A stretch of DNA of 64,000 nt from Pseudomonas kilonensis (GTDB lineage: Bacteria > Pseudomonadota > Gammaproteobacteria > Pseudomonadales > Pseudomonadaceae). This document shows, piece after piece, positions 24,996-33,908 of the stretch. The position numbers and the translations under genes are program-made. The first letter of the stretch is position 1; each line of letters opens with the position of its first letter. The DNA is taken from NCBI RefSeq assembly GCF_001269885.1, contig NZ_LHVH01000022.1:124001-188000 (forward strand). Reading direction: 5' to 3'. The notes beneath the pieces are model-generated. The model made no database searches. It was not told where the DNA came from and saw nothing but the letters and a program-made list of their open reading frames with translations.

Positions 24996-26099
24996 ATGAA
25001 CGTTGAAAAAATTTTTGCGCGCCGCAGTCCGCTATGGGGTGTTTGTGTCTTGGTGGTGAGCCTGTTGGTGAGCCTGCCCTTGGTTGCACAGGCCACGACA
25101 TTGGCCGTGCTGCAACAGCCGGCTTTGCCGACCGCCAAGGCCCAGCGCTCGGTGTTGCTCGGGCTGGCCCGGGCCGGCGAGCGCCTGGTGGCGGTCGGTG
25201 AGCGCGGGATCGTGCTGCTCTCCGATGACGCTGGAGTCACCTGGCGCCAGGCCAAGGTGCCGGTCAGCGTCAGCCTGACGGCGGTGCAATTCGTCGATGC
25301 CGAGCAGGGCTGGGCGGTCGGTCATCTGGGCGTGGTGCTGCACACCCGGGACGGCGGGGAAACCTGGCAGAAGCAACTCGACGGTCAGCGTGCCATCGCC
25401 TCGGCGGTGCAGTTCGCTGAGCGCGATGTCAATCAACCCGACGGTGCCAGCCACTTGGCGCAGGCACGGCGCATGCTCGATGACGGACCGGATAAGCCGT
25501 TTCTCGACCTGTACTTCAGTGACCGCCTGCACGGCTACGTCGTGGGCGCCTACAACCAGATCTTCCGTACCGACGACGGCGGGCGAAGCTGGCAGCCGTG
25601 GATGCGGCATGTGGACAATCCGCAGGGCTTGAACCTGTATGGCATCCGCGCCTTGGGCAACGATCTGTGGTTGGTGGGGGAGCGCGGTTTGCTGTTGCGC
25701 TCGACCGACGCCGGACAGTCATTCCAGGCCTTGAAGTCACCTTACGAGGGCAGCTTTTTCGGCCTGCTCGGCACCCGCGACGGGGCCTTGGTGGTCTATG
25801 GCTTGCGCGGCAACGCCTGGTGGTCCGGTGACCGTGGCAACACTTGGCGCCGCCTTGATACCGGTATCGAGTCGACACTGGCGAGCGCCGTCGAACTGCG
25901 CGACGGCGGCCTGCTGTTGGCCAGCCAGAGTGGTGAACTTTTATTCAGTCATGACCAGGGTCGAAGCTTTGACAAGCGTCAGAGCCGCAGCGGCGGGACG
26001 CTCGCTGCCGTGCAACAGGCGGTCGACGGCAGCCTGGCCAGCGTCGGCTTGACCGGCGTGGCCGCTGACCAGGATCCGCGGGCCTCCGGTAAACCTTGA
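24996..26099 (+). CDS. YCF48-related beta-propeller protein
   Basis: A 367-residue exported protein with a signal peptide (roughly residues 18-36). It contains repeated propeller blades of the YCF48/BNR type: LLSDDAGVTWRQA, LHTRDGGETWQKQ, FRTDDGGRSWQPW, LRSTDAGQSFQAL, WSGDRGNTWRRL and FSHDQGRSFDKR, each with the D-G-x-W/F Asp-box pattern. YCF48 itself assists photosystem II assembly, so that name should not be taken as function here. In DUF1302/DUF1329/RND operons it is probably a periplasmic accessory of the transporter. Confidence 0.83.
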   Translation: MNVEKIFARRSPLWGVCVLVVSLLVSLPLVAQATTLAVLQQPALPTAKAQRSVLLGLARAGERLVAVGERGIVLLSDDAGVTWRQAKVPVSVSLTAVQFVDAEQGWAVGHLGVVLHTRDGGETWQKQLDGQRAIASAVQFAERDVNQPDGASHLAQARRMLDDGPDKPFLDLYFSDRLHGYVVGAYNQIFRTDDGGRSWQPWMRHVDNPQGLNLYGIRALGNDLWLVGERGLLLRSTDAGQSFQALKSPYEGSFFGLLGTRDGALVVYGLRGNAWWSGDRGNTWRRLDTGIESTLASAVELRDGGLLLASQSGELLFSHDQGRSFDKRQSRSGGTLAAVQQAVDGSLASVGLTGVAADQDPRASGKP

Positions 26100-26151
26100 A
26101 ACTTCACGGTGTAGCGCTATCGAGCCACGGCTCGTGCAACAGGAGTCAAAC

Positions 26152-28572
26152 TTGAAAGACGACAGAACCCAAACCGTGATCGGCCGCCAGGAAGACTTCG
26201 ACCGGGCGTCAGGCAACTTCGCTGAGCGGGCGATCTTCAACCATCGACCGCTGGTGATCCTGCTGTGCCTGCTAGTGACATTGGTGCTCGGCTGGCAAGC
26301 CACGCGCATCGGCATCAACGCCAGTTACGAGAAGACCATTCCCACCGGACATCCCTACGTCGCCAATTTCCTGGAGAATCGCAAAGAGTTGAGCGGCCTG
26401 GGCAACTCGCTGCGCATCGCCGTGGAGGTCAAGCAGGGGAGTATTTTCACCAAGGACTACCTCGACACCCTGGCCAAGCTCAACGACGAGCTCTATCTGC
26501 TGCCCGGTGTCGACCGCCCCTACATGAAATCGTTATGGACCCCGACCACGCGCTGGACCGCCGTGACCGAGGAGGGGCTCGACGGCGGCACGGTGATCCC
26601 CGACGACTACGATGGCTCGACGACCAGCCTCGAGCAGGTACGGACTAACGTGGCCCGCTCCGGGGAAGTCGGACAATTGGTCGCCGGCAACTTCAAGTCC
26701 AGCGTGATCTTCGTGCCGTTGCTGGAAATCAATCCGCAGACGGGCAAGGCGCTGGACTATGGCGAGTTTTCCCGGCAACTGGAGGCGTTGCGAGACAAGT
26801 ACCAGACCGATGACCTGCGGATTCATATCACCGGCTTTACCAAGATCGTCGGCGACCTGATCGAGGGCATGACCCAGGTACTGCTGTTCTTCGTCGTGGC
26901 GGTGCTGGTGACGGTCTTGGTGCTGTTTGGCTACACCCGTTGTGCACGCAGCACCCTGGTGGTGGTGACCTGTTCACTGGCGGCGGTGCTTTGGCAACTG
27001 GGGCTGCTGGCCCTGCTCGGTTATGAGCTGGACCCCTATTCGGCGTTGGTGCCGTTCCTGGTGTTCGCCATTGGCATGAGCCATGGCGCGCAGAAGATGA
27101 ATGGCATCATGCAGGACATTGGTCGCGGTACCCACCGGGTGGTCGCCGCGCGCTATACCTTCCGCCGCCTGTTCGCCGCCGGCATCACCGCTTTGCTCTG
27201 TGACGCGGTGGGCTTTGCCGTGTTGCTGCTGATCAACATTCGGGTGATCCAGGACCTGGCGGTCACTGCCAGCCTCGGTGTGGCGGTGCTGATCTTCACC
27301 AACCTGATCCTGCTGCCGATCCTGCTCAGCTATATCGGCGTCAGCCCAGCGGCGGCGCAACGCAGCCTGAGTGCGGAAACCACCGAGCAACAGGCGCAGA
27401 TCAAGCATCCCCTGTGGCGGGTGCTGGATCTGTTCACCCAACGTCGCTGGGCGATTGGCGCCATGTTGGTTGGCTTGCTGTTGGCCGCGTTTGGTTTTGC
27501 CGTGAGCCTGCACCTGAAAATCGGCGACCTGGACCCCGGTGCTCCAGAGCTGCGTGCCGACTCGCGCTACAACCGCGATGCGCTGTTCATGACCCAGAAC
27601 TATGCGGCCAGCTCGGATATTTTCGTGGTCATGATCAAGACCCCGGAGGATCAATGCACCCGTTACGCCAGCCTCTCCGCGGTAGACGCGCTGGCCTGGC
27701 AACTGGAGCAATTGCCCGGCGTGGAATCGACCACCTCGATGGCGGCGCTGAGCAAGATCGCCACGGCCGGGTATAACGAAGGCAACTTCAAATGGTATGA
27801 ACTGATCCCCAACGACGGCGCACTGGGTGCCGTGCAAACCCGTGCCCCGCGAGAACTGTTCAATCAGGGCTGCTCGATGCTGTCGCTGTACGTCTACCTG
27901 GCCGATCACAAGGCCGACACCTTGAGCCGGGTGGTGGAGGCCAGTGAAAACTTTATCGCTGGGCACCAGATGCCGGAGGTCAAGTTCATGCTCGCGGCCG
28001 GCAGCGCGGGGATCGAAGCGGCGACCAATATCGTGGTGAAGAAGTCCATGCGCGAGATGCTGTTCTGGGTCTATGGCGCCGTCAGTCTGTTGTGTCTGGT
28101 GACCTTCCGCAGCTGGCGCGCCACCCTGTGCGCGATGCTGCCGCTGATGCTCACCTCGATCCTGTGCGAGGCGTTGATGGTGGGGCTGGGCATGGGGGTG
28201 AAAGTCGCGACATTGCCGGTTATCGCACTGGGCGTGGGCATTGGCGTTGATTACGCGCTCTATGTGTTGAGCGTGATCCTGGCGCGAATGCGTGCCGGCG
28301 ACACTTTGGCCCAGGCGTATTACCAGGCGCTTCTGTTCACCGGCAAAGTGGTGTTGTTGACGGGCATGACATTGGCAGTGGCGGTGTCGACCTGGGCGTT
28401 TTCACCGATCAAGTTTCAGGCTGACATGGGAATCTTGTTAGCCTTTATGTTCCTGGTGAACATGCTTGGCGCCTTGATTCTGCTGCCAGCCTTGGCCTGG
28501 TTGCTGCTGCCGCAGAAGGTTTTCTTAAAAAAGCCTGAACCGAGTCGGCGGGAGCGGTGGGTGAGGGGCTGA
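26152..28572 (+). CDS. RND/MMPL family transporter
   Basis: An 806-residue membrane protein with the two-fold RND plan: a first transmembrane helix near the N-terminus (LVILLCLLVTLVLGW), a large periplasmic loop, helices 2-6 including the GMSHGAQKMNG segment, then a second helix-loop-helices repeat (GVGIGVDYALYVLSVILARM). The start is taken as TTG at 26152 because AGGAG is 6 bases upstream; an in-frame GTG at 26134 has no such site. No membrane-fusion protein or TolC partner is nearby, so it is closer to HpnN/MMPL lipid-type carriers than to drug pumps. Cargo is unknown; an aromatic or hydrophobic compound is suggested by the operon. Confidence 0.85.
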   Translation: MKDDRTQTVIGRQEDFDRASGNFAERAIFNHRPLVILLCLLVTLVLGWQATRIGINASYEKTIPTGHPYVANFLENRKELSGLGNSLRIAVEVKQGSIFTKDYLDTLAKLNDELYLLPGVDRPYMKSLWTPTTRWTAVTEEGLDGGTVIPDDYDGSTTSLEQVRTNVARSGEVGQLVAGNFKSSVIFVPLLEINPQTGKALDYGEFSRQLEALRDKYQTDDLRIHITGFTKIVGDLIEGMTQVLLFFVVAVLVTVLVLFGYTRCARSTLVVVTCSLAAVLWQLGLLALLGYELDPYSALVPFLVFAIGMSHGAQKMNGIMQDIGRGTHRVVAARYTFRRLFAAGITALLCDAVGFAVLLLINIRVIQDLAVTASLGVAVLIFTNLILLPILLSYIGVSPAAAQRSLSAETTEQQAQIKHPLWRVLDLFTQRRWAIGAMLVGLLLAAFGFAVSLHLKIGDLDPGAPELRADSRYNRDALFMTQNYAASSDIFVVMIKTPEDQCTRYASLSAVDALAWQLEQLPGVESTTSMAALSKIATAGYNEGNFKWYELIPNDGALGAVQTRAPRELFNQGCSMLSLYVYLADHKADTLSRVVEASENFIAGHQMPEVKFMLAAGSAGIEAATNIVVKKSMREMLFWVYGAVSLLCLVTFRSWRATLCAMLPLMLTSILCEALMVGLGMGVKVATLPVIALGVGIGVDYALYVLSVILARMRAGDTLAQAYYQALLFTGKVVLLTGMTLAVAVSTWAFSPIKFQADMGILLAFMFLVNMLGALILLPALAWLLLPQKVFLKKPEPSRRERWVRG

Positions 28573-28621
28573 AGGAGGCGGCCATATAGACGACCTTGGC
28601 GCGGGTGAACGCGTTTCTTCT

Positions 28622-28699
28622 GCGGGAGCGAGCCTGCTCGCGATGAGGCCAGCACATTCAACTTCGCAGCCCAGCGGGAGCAAGCTCCGTCGCCACAGG
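28622..28699. repeat. REP-like pair
   Basis: GCGGGAGCGAGCCTGCTCGC and a more decayed inverted copy ending CGTCGCCACAGG in the convergent space between the RND and SDR genes. Confidence 0.65.
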
Positions 28700-28717
28700 T
28701 AAAACACTGCGCTTTGC

Positions 28718-29575
28718 TTAAAGTATCGGCTTGCCTCCGGTAATCCCGTAGCGAGTCCCGGAGATGTAGCTGGCTTCGTCCGAGGCCAGCAGCACATAGA
28801 TCGGCGCCACTTCAACCGGTTGGCCGGGTCGGCCAAGCGGGGTCTGGGAACCGAAGTTCTGTACTTCCTCTTCTGGCATGGTCGCCACGATCAGCGGCGT
28901 CCAGATCGGTCCTGGTGCCACGCTGTTCACACGGATGCCCTTGGGGCCGAGCAGTTGCGCCAGGCCGCCGGTGAAGTTGGCGATGGCACCCTTGGTGGTG
29001 GCATACGCCAGCAACGTCGGCTTGGGCATGTCGGAGTTGACCGAACTGGTGTTGATGATCGAGCCCCCCGGCTTCATGTGCGGCACGGCAGCCTGGCAGA
29101 TCCTGAACATCGCCGTGATGTTGATATCGAACGTACGCACCCATTCTTCGTCGGATATTTTCTCAAGACTTTCATGGGTCATCTGGAACGCGGCATTGTT
29201 GACCAGGACGTCGATATGCCCGAAGCGGGCGACGGTGTCATCGACGATTTTTCGGCACTGGTCTTTGTTTGCCAGGTCACCGGGCAGCAACAGGCATTGG
29301 CGCCCGGCCTGCTCGACCCAGCGGGCGGTTTCCTTGGCGTCTTCATGCTCGTCCAGATAGGCAATCGCCACGTCCGCGCCTTCACGGGCAAAGGCAATGG
29401 CGACGGCGCGACCGATGCCGCTGTCGGCGCCGGTGATCAGGGCGATTTTGTTCGCCAGTCGTCCGGAGCCGGTGTAGCTCTGTTCGCCGCAGTCCGGGTA
29501 GGGGTCCATTTTCCGTTGGCTGCCGGGCACCGGTTGGCTTTGTTTCGGGAAAGGCGGGAAAGGGTAGTCGACCAT
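28718..29575 (-). CDS. Short-chain dehydrogenase, YghA/glucose dehydrogenase-like
   Basis: A 285-residue extended-N-terminus SDR. About 40 residues with a proline-rich start (MVDYPFPPFPKQSQ, MDPYPDCGEQSYTGSGRL) precede the Rossmann fold, as in YghA/YhdF-type general stress SDRs. Cofactor motif TGADSGIG, NNAAFQM, catalytic Ser in NTSSVNSDM and Tyr-Lys in AYATTKGA are all present. The ATG at 29575 follows GGAGA at 6 bases. It stands alone. Substrate is unknown; relatives are often stress-induced. Confidence 0.85.
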   Translation of the reverse strand: MVDYPFPPFPKQSQPVPGSQRKMDPYPDCGEQSYTGSGRLANKIALITGADSGIGRAVAIAFAREGADVAIAYLDEHEDAKETARWVEQAGRQCLLLPGDLANKDQCRKIVDDTVARFGHIDVLVNNAAFQMTHESLEKISDEEWVRTFDINITAMFRICQAAVPHMKPGGSIINTSSVNSDMPKPTLLAYATTKGAIANFTGGLAQLLGPKGIRVNSVAPGPIWTPLIVATMPEEEVQNFGSQTPLGRPGQPVEVAPIYVLLASDEASYISGTRYGITGGKPIL

Positions 29576-29763
29576 TGTCGTTCTCCAGGCTTGGTTGCGA
29601 TGGAGGGTGGACTCTGGGGTTTCGAACAGAGTTCGGTCGGATTTTCTTGTCAGTCGATGAGCGTGACAATGGGCGTTTCGTCGGTGAACAAAGGACACCG
29701 GCGAACATTGGATGAACCTGTATTCTCCTATGTCAGTACGGGGTTTCGATAAGGAGCGGGACA

Positions 29764-30168
29764 ATGTTCAGCCACATACAGATCGGTGCGCGTGACCTGC
29801 CGAAAATGGTCGCTTTTTATGACGCAGTCCTCGGCTGCCTGGGACTGGAGCGCATCGAGGGTGAACACGACTCGGGCCCGCCGGGGGAGGGGTGGCAGCG
29901 GCCCGGCAAGCATTGGCCACAGGTTTTCGTCCAGTTGCCTTTCAATGGCCTGCCCGCCACCTGGGGCAATGGCATGCAAGTGAGCTTCGCCGCCGACTCG
30001 CCGCAAACCGTCCGCGCCGCCTGGGAGCAGGCGATGGCCATGGGCGGTATCGACGAAGGCCCACCCGGCCCGAGGCCACAGTATTGCGAAGGCTATTTCG
30101 GGGCGTATTGCCGTGATCCTGAGGGGAACAAACTGTGTTTTGTCCATGCGCCGGATATGCATGAGTAA
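29764..30168 (+). CDS. VOC (glyoxalase/bleomycin-resistance) family protein
   Basis: A 134-residue protein with one complete vicinal-oxygen-chelate module pair: MFSHIQIGARDLPKMVAFYDAVLG at the start, and GYFGAYCRDPEGNKLCFVHAP at the end with the conserved RDPEGNKL. Metal-ligand-like His4 is present. AAGGAG precedes the ATG closely. Members include lactoylglutathione lyase-like and small resistance proteins; no specific activity can be assigned. It is monocistronic and bounded by a long palindrome downstream. Confidence 0.85.
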   Translation: MFSHIQIGARDLPKMVAFYDAVLGCLGLERIEGEHDSGPPGEGWQRPGKHWPQVFVQLPFNGLPATWGNGMQVSFAADSPQTVRAAWEQAMAMGGIDEGPPGPRPQYCEGYFGAYCRDPEGNKLCFVHAPDMHE

Positions 30169-30172
30169 CTGT

Positions 30173-30306
30173 TGTGGCGAGGGGATTTATCCCCGCTGGG
30201 CTGCGAAGCAGCCCCAATAAACAGCGCACGAAGTCAACCTGACACAACGAGTGATCTGTTTTGAGGGCCGCTTCGCAGCCCAACGGGGATAAATCCCCTC
30301 GCCACA
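30173..30306. repeat. Long palindromic repeat (GGGGATTTATCCCC type)
   Basis: TGTGGCGAGGGGATTTATCC at the left and its inverse ending CCCCTCGCCACA at the right enclose about 75 bases with GCTGCGAAGC repeated inversely. It lies between convergent genes and belongs to another dispersed Pseudomonas repeat class. Confidence 0.8.
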
Positions 30307-30329
30307 GGGGATTGTTGTCGCCTGTTGGA

Positions 30330-31478
30330 TCAGCCCCTGGCTTTCAGGCTGCGCTCCATCCGCGCGATGCCTTCCTCCAGCAGCGCCCGCGGGCAGCCGA
30401 AGTTCAAGCGTACGAACTGACCGGCGTCGTCGCCAAAATCCAGGCCGGCACTCAGCCCGACCTTGGCTTGTTTCAGGAAGAAGGCCTGCGGGTCATCCAG
30501 TCCCAGCCCGGAGCAATCCAGCCAGGCCAGGTAAGTGCCCTGGGGCACGGTCATGGTGACGCCCGGCAGGCGCGTGTTCACCGCTTCGACCAGGTAATCA
30601 CGGTTGGCTTGCAAATACGCCTTCAAGGCCTCTAGCCACGGGCCGGCTTCGCTATAGGCCGCACGGGTCGCTTCAAGGCCCAGGGCATTGACGCTGTCGA
30701 CCATGCCGGCCCGGGCGCTGTTGACCCGTTCGCGCAGCTTGGCGTTCTGGATAATCGCGAACGAGGTTTTCAACCCGGCGATATTGAAGGCCTTGCTGGC
30801 GGACATCAGGGTGATGGTGCGCTCCGCAATCTCCGGGCTGAGGGAGGCGGTTGGAATGTGCACGCGGCCGTCGAAGCACAGCTCGGCATGGATTTCGTCG
30901 GAGATGATCCAGGCGTTCTGCTCCAGGCAGATATCTGCCACGGCCTTGAGTTCCTGACGGTCAAACACCTTGCCCAACGGGTTGTGAGGGTTGCTCAGCA
31001 ACAGCGCGCCACCGCCCTGTAACGCGTCGCGCAATGCCGCCAATGGCGTGTGGAATTCACCGTTGACCGGGTCGAATGGCAATTCCACTTTGTTCAACCG
31101 CCAGTGACTCGGGGCGTTGCGCAGCGGCGGGTAGTTGGGCACCTGCACCACGACGTTCTGCTGGGGTTCCACCAGGGCATGCAGCGCCATGTTGAAACCC
31201 GGCTCGACACCCGGCAGGAACACAATCTGCTGGGGCTCGACGCGCCACGCATACTTGTTCCACAGGTCGGCCACGACGGCGGCACGCAGATCGTCCTGGG
31301 CCACGCTGTAGCCCAGCATCGGATGCTCCAGGCGCTTGTGCAGCGCGTCGATGATCACGGGCGGGGCGGGGAAGTCCATATCAGCGACCCACATCGGCAA
31401 CACATCGGCCGGGTAGCGGCTCCATTTGGTACTGCCGGTGCCGTGGCGCTCCAATACCGTGTCGAAATCGAAAGTCAT
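30330..31478 (-). CDS. PatB/MalY-type PLP-dependent C-S lyase or aminotransferase
   Basis: A 382-residue fold-type I PLP enzyme. The N-terminus MTFDFDTVLERHGTGSTKW and LPMWVADMDFPAPP are characteristic of the MalY/PatB group (cystathionine beta-lyases). The PLP aspartate region is SDEIHAELCF and the Schiff-base lysine is in SASKAFNIAGLK. It probably cleaves cystathionine or cysteine conjugates to a thiol, pyruvate and ammonia; in MalY of E. coli the protein also has a regulatory role. It is monocistronic, and no sulfur gene is adjacent. Confidence 0.86.
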   Translation of the reverse strand: MTFDFDTVLERHGTGSTKWSRYPADVLPMWVADMDFPAPPVIIDALHKRLEHPMLGYSVAQDDLRAAVVADLWNKYAWRVEPQQIVFLPGVEPGFNMALHALVEPQQNVVVQVPNYPPLRNAPSHWRLNKVELPFDPVNGEFHTPLAALRDALQGGGALLLSNPHNPLGKVFDRQELKAVADICLEQNAWIISDEIHAELCFDGRVHIPTASLSPEIAERTITLMSASKAFNIAGLKTSFAIIQNAKLRERVNSARAGMVDSVNALGLEATRAAYSEAGPWLEALKAYLQANRDYLVEAVNTRLPGVTMTVPQGTYLAWLDCSGLGLDDPQAFFLKQAKVGLSAGLDFGDDAGQFVRLNFGCPRALLEEGIARMERSLKARG

Positions 31479-31582
31479 GGGGGCTCCATCAGTCAGTCAT
31501 GAGATGGTGAACATCATAAAGCAAAGGCCAATGAGAAATGCCGACAACATTGGCATCCTGACCCAGGTGATTCCCTGCACCT

Positions 31583-31605
31583 CTCGGTTTGTCCGGCAAA
31601 CCGAG
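31583..31605. other. Isolated stem-loop
   Basis: CTCGGTTTG and CAAACCGAG form a perfect 9-bp stem with a TCCGG loop in the 487-base space between the PatB-like gene and the YkgJ gene. No T run follows. It may be a leader or part of a decayed unit together with the hydrolase remnant just downstream. Confidence 0.4.
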
Positions 31606-31630
31606 CCTTGCGTATACGCATGTATCTCTG

Positions 31631-31738
31631 TGTATCTACGAACATCGCCTGATCGATGGTGGCGTCGGCCACAACTTGCCGCAAGAGGCACCGCAGGCGT
31701 TCGCCCAGGCGGTGATCGACGCCGATCATCTTCAATGA
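31631..31738 (+). pseudogene. C-terminal remnant of an alpha/beta hydrolase
   Basis: A 35-codon open stretch without a start encodes EHRLIDGGVGHNLPQEAP followed by QAFAQAVIDADHLQ and a stop. GVGHNLPQEAP has the form of the catalytic-histidine region of alpha/beta hydrolases (epoxide hydrolase/dehalogenase type), and the last helix fits the normal C-terminus. No upstream part of such a gene is visible. It is recognised by eye only. Confidence 0.5.
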
Positions 31739-31893
31739 TGCCGCGTTCCCAGCCTCTGGCGTGAAGGGTTGCCTGAAACAACGGATTTTCCTCCCAAGGG
31801 CTGATACCTGAAATCACCTTGGATCAGGCAAACATACCGGCGGATCCGGCAAGCGGATTGGCATTTCGCTCCACATACTCTCGCGGCCCTGAG

Positions 31894-31930
31894 GCCCTGC
31901 CACAGCTGTATCCGAGTGGCAGGGGCTTTT
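31894..31930 (+). terminator. Rho-independent terminator
   Basis: GCCCTGCCAC pairs with GTGGCAGGGGC (one bulged base) across a 12-base loop and is followed by TTTTG. It sits 155 bases after the hydrolase remnant and 36 bases before the YkgJ gene, so it may be the old terminator of the lost gene. Confidence 0.6.
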
Positions 31931-31965
31931 GTAGGTCATCGAAAACATGTGTGCGAGTGCTTGAT

Positions 31966-32712
31966 ATGGAAAACAACGCGATCCGCTTTGCCTGCAACGG
32001 CTGCGGGATTTGCTGCAAGGGTCGGCTGATTCCACTGACGCTGGACGAGGCAAGGCAGTGGCTGCAACGCGGACATGAAGTGGCGGTCGTACTGGAGGCG
32101 TTCGATGAGTCGACCTGGCCTTCGGAGCCTCGACAATTTGCCCATAGCGCCCAACGGGCCGTGGCAGTCACCAGTGGCGATGCCCAGATTCGAGTCGTTG
32201 CAGTACTGGCGGGCAATGCGCTGACGCAGTGCCGCAATCTCGGCGACGATGGCCGTTGCGGTATTTATGAAGAACGGCCGTTGGTCTGTCGAATCTACCC
32301 AATGGAAATCAATCCGCTCATTGCCTTGCGTCCAGCCGACAAGATCTGTCCTCCCGAAGTCTGGGAGACGGGCGAGGTTTTGTTTACCGACCGTGTCGTC
32401 GATCCGGTCCTGGCCGATCAGATCGAACGTTCCCGCCAGGCGGACAGGGACGATGCCCAGGCCAAGATTGCGCTGTGTGAAGCGATGGGCATGAACGTCG
32501 CGGCTTGGAAGGGCAACGCGCTGGCGGTGTACTTGCCTGATCGAGTGCAGTTGGCTGAGGCGATCATGCGCTACGACCGCGCCCCCGTGGCACCGACAGG
32601 CCTGGATTGGAAAGTGCGGGTCGAAACGCCGGCCCTGGCCCAACGACTGCTGCAAGTGGGTGTCGCGCTGGATGATCAACGGTCAACCGGCTACATCTTC
32701 CAGAATCTTTAG
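31966..32712 (+). CDS. YkgJ family cysteine cluster (zinc/iron-chelating) protein
   Basis: A 248-residue protein. The N-terminal CNGCGICC motif and the later CRNLGDDGRCGIYEERPLVC with RIYPMEINP define the YkgJ family, which binds zinc or an Fe-S cluster. The ATG at 31966 is chosen because it places the cysteine motif near the N-terminus, as usual; an earlier frame start at 31819 reads through terminator sequence. The C-terminal 100 residues are not part of the core motif and I do not recognise them. Function is unknown. Confidence 0.82.
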   Translation: MENNAIRFACNGCGICCKGRLIPLTLDEARQWLQRGHEVAVVLEAFDESTWPSEPRQFAHSAQRAVAVTSGDAQIRVVAVLAGNALTQCRNLGDDGRCGIYEERPLVCRIYPMEINPLIALRPADKICPPEVWETGEVLFTDRVVDPVLADQIERSRQADRDDAQAKIALCEAMGMNVAAWKGNALAVYLPDRVQLAEAIMRYDRAPVAPTGLDWKVRVETPALAQRLLQVGVALDDQRSTGYIFQNL

Positions 32713-32880
32713 CACCCAGCCAAACCATCACTTTGTGCCCGCCCAACTCCTGAAACACATTGTCATTTCTGGCCCGAGGTGACTGATGCGAGCTACGGAT
32801 CGTTAAATCGAGTAGAAATTGCCTCAATCAGGCAAGCGACTCGAACCGCCGACCCAGCATACTGCGTCCATATTGATCAA

Positions 32881-32925
32881 CGACTTAGGGTGATGCCGAA
32901 CAGCGTTCGCCATCACCGCAAGTCG
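32881..32925. other. Complex stem-loop before AraC gene
   Basis: CGACTT-AG-GGTGATG-C-CGAAC-AGC-GTTCG-C-CATCACC-GC-AAGTCG pairs over 18 positions with symmetric one- and two-base mismatches. It ends 28 bases before the GTG start of the AraC gene. It could be a leader structure, an operator or a REP-like unit of another family. Confidence 0.6.
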
Positions 32926-32953
32926 TGGGTCCGATGTTTTCAAGGAGTGAGAT

Positions 32954-33862
32954 GTGCACACCGATTTCAAAAGCGACCGGGGCGCCAGCGACATCAGTCG
33001 CCTGGCCGGCTCGGTCAGCCAGCTTGTGCCCAGCGAAGGCGACCAGATCACCGCCATTGCCGGCTTGAGCCTGCATCGGCGTAACGCGATCAGCGCGCCG
33101 ACGCACTGCATCTATGGCCTGGGCATCGGCGTGACCTTGCAAGGCCGCAAGCAAGCCATGCTCGGGGACGAGATACTGACCTACGCGCCCGGCCAGTCCA
33201 TGGTGACCTGCGTGGATCTGCCGGTCATTTCCCATGTTTCCCAAGCCAGTGTCGTCAAGCCATTCCTGGGCATGATGCTGAGATTCGACAGCACGATGGT
33301 GATGCAGGTGGCCGAGCGCATGCAGTTGTCACAGCGCATGAGGGACGACGCGTTTCGACCGATTACCGTACAAGCGCTGGATGCCGGGGTGCTGGACGCC
33401 CTGCGACGCTTGATAGACCTGCTGGAGGAGCCGCCGCTGCTTGAGACAGTGGCTCCGCTGATCAAGGAAGAGATCATCGCTCGCCTGTTGAGCGGTGCCC
33501 ACGCGCCGCAGTTACTGCATGTGATCGCTGCCGGGTCACCCAGCCAGCACATTGCCAAGACCGTCGCCTGGCTGAAACTGAATTTTCGCCAAGCGTTGCG
33601 CATGGACGATCTGGCGGCACAAGCGCACATGAGTCCTTCCACGTTTCGCCTGCACTTTCGCACCGTGACCGGTATGAGTCCGTTGCAATACCAGAAGCAA
33701 CTGCGGCTACAAGCCGCTCGGCAGTTGATGTTGAGCCAGAACGTCGACGCAAGCAGTGCCGGGGGCTTGGTTGGCTATGAAAGTGCCTCGCAGTTCAGCC
33801 GTGAATACAGCCGTCTTTTTGGGGCGCCGCCGCAGCGGGATATCAAGCGCATTCGCTTGTGA
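32954..33862 (+). CDS. AraC family regulator with AraC_N (YqhC-like) domain
   Basis: A 302-residue regulator. The N-terminal domain (ITAIAGLSLHRRNAISAPTH, GIGVTLQGRKQAML, MVTCVDLPVISHVSQAS) is the AraC_N type seen in YqhC, which senses aldehydes in E. coli. The C-terminal HTH pair includes MDDLAAQAHMSPSTFRLHF. Translation starts at GTG 32954, preceded by AAGGAG at 6 bases; the ATG two bases earlier is in another frame. It is convergent with an IorAB-type aldehyde oxidoreductase, so an aldehyde-responsive link is plausible but not shown. Confidence 0.85.
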   Translation: MHTDFKSDRGASDISRLAGSVSQLVPSEGDQITAIAGLSLHRRNAISAPTHCIYGLGIGVTLQGRKQAMLGDEILTYAPGQSMVTCVDLPVISHVSQASVVKPFLGMMLRFDSTMVMQVAERMQLSQRMRDDAFRPITVQALDAGVLDALRRLIDLLEEPPLLETVAPLIKEEIIARLLSGAHAPQLLHVIAAGSPSQHIAKTVAWLKLNFRQALRMDDLAAQAHMSPSTFRLHFRTVTGMSPLQYQKQLRLQAARQLMLSQNVDASSAGGLVGYESASQFSREYSRLFGAPPQRDIKRIRL

Positions 33863-33908
33863 TTGTGAGGCGTGCCTGGCATTGCGACCAGACAGCCTCA
33901 CACCCCGG

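Noticed and set aside
24996..26099. Naming the YCF48-like protein a photosystem assembly factor.
   Set aside because: The name comes from the propeller family only; the organism context has no photosystem.
31497..31817. A minus-strand frame starting ISPWEENPLFQATLHARGWERGIIEDD, which looks like a small conserved protein at its start.
   Set aside because: No ribosome binding site, no family I can name, and after about 30 residues it runs antisense to the hydrolase remnant with shadow-like composition. It is kept here only as a note.
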